Positions 57,928 through 64,000 of a stretch of DNA of 64,000 nt are shown here, one piece after another. A program made the position numbers and the translations under genes. How positions within the stretch are numbered: position 1 is the stretch's first letter; every line of letters starts with the position of its first letter. The notes under the pieces were generated by a model that made no database searches, was not told where the DNA came from, and worked only from the letters and a program-made list of their open reading frames with translations. The DNA comes from Siderastrea radians (lineage: Eukaryota; Cnidaria; Anthozoa; Scleractinia; Rhizangiidae): contig OZ024890.1 of assembly GCA_964017195.1 (NCBI GenBank), positions 19,973,701 through 20,037,700 of the forward strand, in the 5' to 3' direction.

Positions 57928-60900
57928 TGACGTCCCTGAATTACGTTCGGGGAAGCCCCTAAAGTTATGCTCTTAGGATTCAGCAAAGAAACAAGTTTAC
58001 TTCTCGGTGCTTTTTTGACTTTGCACCAGTTATAAGCAAGAGAAAACGGGAAAACAAGATAGGATAAAAGCGTTTGAAAAGTTTCTGGCCGAAAAGTTGA
58101 AAGAAACAGAAGAATTAAACTTACATCCGTTTTAACGAACACTGACGATTTTCTAGGAATTGCAGGAACATGTTGGGAAACCCCCTTTGCATCACCTTCC
58201 GAAAAAAACGTAGTCTAGTGTAGATCACAAGACTATTCATGAATATAATTAATAAGCTTACCATGGTACCTCAGACAACAACCCATGATTTATGGAAACG
58301 GCAATTATTTATATAAGGTTGACCTGTTCTCTCTCATTAACCAGTTGTATTCTAGTTTGATTGCGGTTCTGGTTTTGTTTACTACCGGTTCGGAAGCGAA
58401 ACCGAATGTTAGACAGCTTAGAGACTGGGCTATTGCCGAGTAACAGTTAAGTGGGCAAAAATTTCCAGCTCGGTTAATACTTTGATTAAATTTAACGTTT
58501 TCTTCCACAGCATGAAATAATGAATTTACAAATCATTAAATCACATGTAAATATTCCTATATATAAGGCCTTTTCTTCACGCATGGGTTCTGCGGTGAGT
58601 AAAGATGCTTATCTCACAGAGCGAGTAAATGCTAAAGGTACGGATAAGATGAAGATGGATATAACTTACAGATTATTATTTACAGAAATACAGAAACTAA
58701 TGATTTTTTTTTTTTTTTACTTTTCCCTGTTTTCCCAGTGTATTTTGGCTGGTTTTGCTGTGAACCCGTAAGAACCTCTAAGTCCCTTTAACACTCTTTA
58801 CGCATCTTTACGCACTGCTCTTCTTTACGTTTATCCTTCTGCAGGAACAATTCATCTGAATGTTCCTATCATGCAGAGCAAAATATTTTTCTCGATATTT
58901 AGATTTAAATAGCCTCCCTTCAACTCCATGAATTAAGTCATTACTTGATTCGAAACTGAAACGAAACTGAAACGGTAACATTAGACCCACGGTATAAAAC
59001 ACCTTGGCAGCACGCAATGTGTTAGAAAAGAATTTAGAACGGCGAGCTCAGAGCAAGGCTAGAAAATATTAGAATTCCGTGAAGATGATTAGCCTCAGCC
59101 TAATCTCTAAGGACCAGTCCTAGTATAGTCTCCTTCGCAGCCGTTTTTAGGGTAGTCACGCAACGCTCCTCCTGGGCGGCCACTGCGGACACTTTTCCCT
59201 GTTCCTAAAGATTTCCGCTCATGGGAGCTGGACTCTACAAGTGTACAGTTTTTTAGATTTAAACTGATCCTCTACAATGCTATAGGAGGTTTCGGAAACT
59301 GCTAGTTCGAAGAGAAACTTAAAGTGGTAAACTTATGAAGCTGAATTAGGGAATCTGTGGATCACAACCCAGGAATGTTACGTGAGTGTCCTATATCCTT
59401 CGGGAAAAGTCCCTTTACAGCCGCTTCTCATCGCCCCTGGCCGCCAGGGACGCTCACAAGCTACTTTTATTTGAAAGGAACGATTACTATGGTTCTCGAT
59501 CACAAGATTTTTTCTCTTTTGATCAGTTATGACAGTTATGGTAAGAAATCGTTCTTGTTCTGATGTTATGTTACCAAATCAAATATGGCCACTGGTCAAA
59601 GCTTTAATTTCATGCGGGGAATTCCCTATATTTCAAAACGCCTCTGTTGATTGACCTTATGAAAGTCATGTGAGTTTCAATTATGATTACGTATGGGATT
59701 TTTAATTATACATGGCTCGAAAAGTAGGGCAATTGCCAAACTCCCCCTACGCCTCCCGATGTAGAGGCTCAGTGCACCTAACAAGGTACATTCGTGGGTG
59801 GGTGTTTTCATGGGTGAGACCTTGAGTGAGGTCTACTGTGAGTTTATAGGTGAGTTCGTGGGTGGTTGAGATTACGAGTGAATTCAAGGATTATTTTATA
59901 GGGCGTTCTGATTTGTGCGTGGGTGTGCTCATGGGTGAGTTCGTGGGTGATTTCGAGGGTGCGTTCGAGGGGTCGTTCATGGGTGATTTCCAGTGCTTAG
60001 CACAGTGATTAACTGAGTATAGTAATTCCGCCCAAACCATCCGGGTGGTGTCGGACTTATGTAGTAAAAGAACAAAGGCCTGGCGACCGACCAATAACAA
60101 ATAAGTGGCGTCACAGACCAAGCTAAGGACCAGTGGAAGCTGAGCAATTGAAAACTTGTGATATTTTTTATCATGCAAAACAAGTAACTGGAGCATAATT
60201 AATTTAGAATGCTTTTAAAATTTTTAACTTGACAACAAATTCTGCTAGCTACAGTAGCTAGGTTAATCTTTACAGTGAAAAAACCCAACAACATTTCCTA
60301 ACTTCAAACATTCTGCTGCCGCTAAAAGTCAGTATAATTTTCGTGTGTGATATTCGTTACAAAGCCGTCAACTTGTATTGTAGTGATTTTTAGTTCACTT
60401 GTAAAGCGAAATGTTTATCAATGTAAATTAATTGACAATGTAAAGCACTCAGTTGCTCCTAGTCACTGGGTTAGGCATTTCCACTCTTGACACAACTTCG
60501 TTGTTCATTAGCTTGTCGTGTTTGTGTCTTTGCAACTGCATTCAGTGAGCCCATGTATTAAAATTAAAAAGATGTTTGTTTTTGTGCCTAGATTGCTGGT
60601 TCAGGTCCTTTATTGTGAATATTATCTACAGTCGTACTTGTAAGACTTAAGTTTAAACGTTCTTTGAAGACGAAATTTTTCGAGGAAGTCGTGTACCAAT
60701 CGCTCTTTCTTAATATATGTATTTTAAGTTGTCTTTTTTGAGCTGTTTATTATTGCATACACAGGTAATCATATTTCCATGGACCCAGCACAATTATTAA
60801 TTCAATTGTGTATTTGTTATTATATCGCTTCGACCCTGGCACAATTATTAATTCATTTGTGTATTTATTGTTAGTTCGATTCCAGGCGCTCGGAGTAATT

Positions 60901-61271
60901 ATTCGATATAGATTCCGTCCGTGGTTTTTAACAGAGTACCCCCACTTTAACTTAAGAATATTAAACTAAATTGCGAAACTACTTGAAAAATAACGCGGGC
61001 TGAACGTTGTGGATCGCGATAAAGTGTCTGGAATTGGAGGATGGCAGGATGGAGCCAAAAATAGCCGGTGGTGAGGGATAGGAGCATCAAGTACCGGCTC
61101 TGTACATGCGTTGTTACTCCATCGACGGGTTACCCCACCCCCATCCCCTCCGCGTTTTCGTTAGGATTCACCAACGGCTCGCTGTTACCTATTTATACAC
61201 CTGGGTGAAGAGAGACCATGTGGAGTAACCGTGCACTATAGAAGAAGTCATTATTCTCCCTCATCTTGCAG

Positions 61272-61382
61272 ATTAACAGAAGCCTTCGTATTTCCCAGAG
61301 TGAACTCGTTCGGAGAATGATCAGAGAAAGCCTGTTAGTACAAAGTTCACTGTTTCAGCTAATACAGCAGTCGCATGGATAA
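61272..61382 (+). CDS. Putative terminal coding exon of an unidentified plus-strand gene (R)
   Basis: A pyrimidine-rich acceptor (CTCCCTCATCTTGCAG) is followed by 36 codons and TAA at 61380-61382. A poly(A) signal AATAAA at 61404-61409 lies only 22 bases after the stop. The peptide (INRSLRISQSELVRRM, RESLLVQSSLFQ, LIQQSHG) is helix-prone; I do not recognise its family. Upstream exons are not identified. They should lie between the Q promoter and here, or the gene may be very short. A possible phase-0 first exon is ATGGGTTCTGCG at 58583-58594 with a strong donor. The exon is disrupted in units A and B, which supports this copy being the original. Confidence 0.45.
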   Translation: MNRSLRISQSELVRRMIRESLLVQSSLFQLIQQSHG

Positions 61383-61403
61383 CAGTTTTCTGAAAAGAAA
61401 AGT

Positions 61404-61409
61404 AATAAA
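61404..61409 (+). promoter_or_regulatory. Poly(A) signal for R
   Basis: AATAAA just downstream of the R stop codon. Confidence 0.45.
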
Positions 61410-62950
61410 GCACAAGATCATCAGATCTTGACACATGTTTTCCAACTGAGATCAACATTTACGTCTATATGGGCTGAAGTTATCTCTATTGTTGTCTAAG
61501 CTGTCTAACCTAGAAAGGAAGGCAGTCTCTATTTAGTTTAGATTACAAGAACGTAAGTATTCCTTGTAGGATTCAACCCATACACGTAAACAAATGGGTT
61601 AACAGTGGGTTTGCCTACTAGGTGGCTAGAAAGGGTTTTTTAATTGTTATAACCCTTTTGAAAGGAGGAAAGATTGCTAAGAAATATTTCGGACCATGTG
61701 GGTAAACTATAAATATCTTGACAACTCTTTTGTCGAGCAATACTTTAAGGCTGGTTGTGAGGTCATAGCCATCACCATGGCAACACTAAAGGTCCTCAAA
61801 AAGAACCTCCAAATTTCAGTTTTTGCCAATTATCTGAAAAACTAAGTCAGTGACCTACCCTTTTTATTGCATTTTTGGAAAGCTCCCTAAGTTTTTTAAC
61901 TTCTCTGACGGTAAGGCAAAAAGGTTTTCCAGTAGAACTTAAGTTACATCGAAAAAGTTTTTTTTAGTTACAAAAACACCCACTGAATAACTTTCCTCCA
62001 AACGCTTCTATTTGAATCGGCACAATTAATGTTACATGCATGCAAAAAATCAGGATGGGTCACCGAGCAAACTCTCGAGATAAAAATAATTGTTTCGTGC
62101 ACGTTCTATTTCCGGTTTGCGCGATTTTACGCGGCATTTTAATTTCTAGCATTTTGCGCGCGTTACTTAACTTCTAATAGAAAATTGGATTCACTCATCT
62201 GACGCGTGCACTCTAGCTATGTCGTGTGCAGGATACGAGCGCGCACGCGGCTAAAGACCCTTTCGAACCTCCTTAAAGACGTTCGCGCTAATTGTTTGTG
62301 CGCATCCTTACTGCGCACGTAATTCACGTCGCAATGTCACGTCATGCATCGAGCGCACGCGCTGAGTAAGAAGTATTGACAAATACAGTGGTGGTGGGTA
62401 TTTTTGTATCTATAAACGTACTTAACTCTCTTAAATGCACGGTGAGTCCATTCGTTTTTTCGATAAATCACTTCTTTTACTGGTTCTCTGCATTTGTCCA
62501 AAGGCAAGAAAAATTCTGAACGTGAGAACTTTTAATTTTATTGCTATTTCCACTCAAATACGATCGAATTTTCTACGAATGCAGGTATATATGACTTACA
62601 ATTATCCTTCTGTGAGGCTAATTTTACCTAAAGAAACGATATTACCTACAAAAATGTACTAAATAGGCCTATTTGCGATGAAATTAATGCACAATGATCA
62701 GCATTATCTAGAGTCCTCCACGTAACTTATTTTATTCCTTGTAGCAAGAAAGCCGACTTCGCCTTACATAACTAAACCTTCTAAAACCACAACATTTCCA
62801 ATACACTTTATCTCCGAAGCGAGCACCTTGCCCCCCCCCCCCCCCCGAATTGTTTTGCTTTTCTGACATGAGTTGATCATTATCTAAGTACAGCAAAATA
62901 CCTCTGATAACCCGCGAAAACAACCTACCCTCTGATACTCGCTCGCGAAC
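61410..62950. other. Intergenic DNA right of the triplication
   Basis: No coding exon recognised. A run of 16 C lies at 62831-62846, and a stretch rich in GCGC/CACG words lies at 62100-62360. Confidence 0.4.
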
Positions 62951-62954
62951 GGTA

Positions 62955-63600
62955 AGGAAATTGACGCCATCTTTAATTTCTAGACCTATCGAAACCTTTT
63001 GACAAGGTCCCACACAACCTGCTCCTGTCTTAACTGGAAAACGTTGGCATCTCTAGCCCTCTTCTTATGTGGTTTTGCAACTACCTTCCGGGAAAATTTC
63101 AAAGAGTCGCCCCAGAACGTGTCTTATCTGACTGGCTTCCTGCTACATCTGGAGTGCCTCAGGGTTTGATACTCGGGCCGCTATGGTTCCTACAACTTAC
63201 GTAAATGATGCCCCTGACTACAAACTCGATCAGATAATCACTCTTTATACCGACGTTTCTAAGCTATATCGGCCTATAGATCGACCTGACTGACAAGCAG
63301 TCTTCAGGCTTCACGATCAGCAGCATCTAGACTGCCTTCATAAATGGAGGAAGGACTAGATAATGGAGTTAAACACAAGTAAATACAAGGTCCTGAATTT
63401 TTCAAGAAAAAACGACTCCTTGGACAGTAAATTAAACAGGTATTTAATTACAGCTTGGAAGGACAGCTGCTCAAGCGCGTCTCTTACATTTCTGACCTCG
63501 TGATCAGTGTATCCAGTGATCTTTCCTGGTCCAGACATATCGAAGAGACAGTCGCGAAAGGCAACAAAACCTAAGTTTAGTCAAGAGAGTCTCAGTACTG
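62955..63600 (+). pseudogene. Degenerate non-LTR retrotransposon reverse transcriptase fragment
   Basis: Conceptual translation in shifting plus-strand frames gives FDKVPHNLLL, then NYLPGKFQRV, SDWLPATSGVPQG, LHKWRKD and MELNTSKYKVLNFSRK, followed by KRVSYISDL and SSDLSWSRHIEETVAKG. This is the order seen in LINE-type reverse transcriptases. The frame is broken by several stops and shifts, and the catalytic FADD region is degraded (about 63240-63270). A dead element relic. Confidence 0.8.
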
Positions 63601-64000
63601 ACTTAAGACCAGTGACAGATCAGTTAATGTTTTCAAGTAACGATTTCGTTAACGGCCGTCGCAGCTGCATGAGCTCCCTGATCTACACATATCATGCGTG
63701 AACGAGCAACGTTAGCAGTGAAAGACTCCTGAAACACTATTCAGTCAGTCAGTGAAACGACAACAAATTGCTAAAACTTCCTGAACAAGAAATAACTAAA
63801 AAACCAGCCGTAATGAGGGGCATCTCGTTTATTGGTCAGACTAACACAGTAACTCATCACAAAAGAATATTAAAGCCGCCTTATACAATGCAAAACTGAA
63901 TCAATATTGTGAAAATCCATTAACTGTATACCTTTCTCAGCATATTCAGTTAACTATGTAAAGACAACAAAGCTCCTAATTGTTCTGACAATTCGGTTCT
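63601..64000. other. Right edge, no recognised feature
   Basis: AT-rich DNA with no clear exon, possibly the tail of the LINE relic. Confidence 0.3.

Overview
The window is nuclear DNA from an animal, most likely a cnidarian and probably a stony coral. Genes are split by AT-rich introns with consensus GT/AG borders. Introns and intergenic DNA carry many foldback MITEs, microsatellites and LINE relics; several of these (TAGCCTGCGTG-ended foldbacks, ATCGCA-rich foldbacks) look like repeats I associate with coral genomes, but that is recall, not a search. No prokaryotic operon, CRISPR array or viral gene is visible.

Left part (1-10.7 kb): the 3' half of a plus-strand gene for the ciliary transition-zone protein RPGRIP1L. 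Twelve exons join in a single frame into 555 residues: a C2 domain, a charged Glu-rich linker and the C-terminal RPGR-interacting domain. Its introns hold a tRNA-derived SINE, a 1.39-kb TTAA-flanked inverted-repeat element, a 36-bp minisatellite, a G-rich stretch, an ATCGCA foldback MITE and a decayed duplicate of one coding exon.

Middle and right part (11.5-61.4 kb): a minus-strand cluster of a striking gene family. Each full member encodes a signal peptide, about nine EGF-like/Cys-rich modules, a Hint (hedgehog/intein-type autoprocessing) domain, one C-terminal transmembrane helix and a short cytoplasmic tail. Paralog 1 (called P here, 616 aa) lies at 12.3-17.9 kb; paralog 2 (Q, 624 aa) at 23.0-26.5 kb. 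Their five coding exons match in phase, and four of the five in length class. A block upstream of each is conserved and has a splice donor at the same place, which points to a shared promoter and non-coding first exon.

From 16.65 to 61.36 kb the sequence is a head-to-tail triplication of a unit of about 14.5 kb. The copies show no base difference where I compared them; the differences found are microsatellite lengths. They are separated by (GGCT)n tracts of 624-632 bp, while the leftmost tract is 1224 bp. The left breakpoint is in the GGCT tract inside an intron of P; the right breakpoint is inside a putative terminal exon of a plus-strand gene (R). Units B and C therefore each carry an intact Q gene plus only the 5' half of P (promoter, signal peptide, five EGF modules, no Hint and no membrane anchor). 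This is either a very recent amplification or an assembly artefact.

The right flank (61.4-64 kb) holds the intact R terminal exon with its poly(A) signal, unremarkable intergenic DNA and a broken LINE reverse transcriptase. If the Hint domain is active, P and Q would be made as membrane-tethered precursors whose EGF ectodomain is released by self-cleavage, and the truncated P copies would give an already soluble form. That model is inference.
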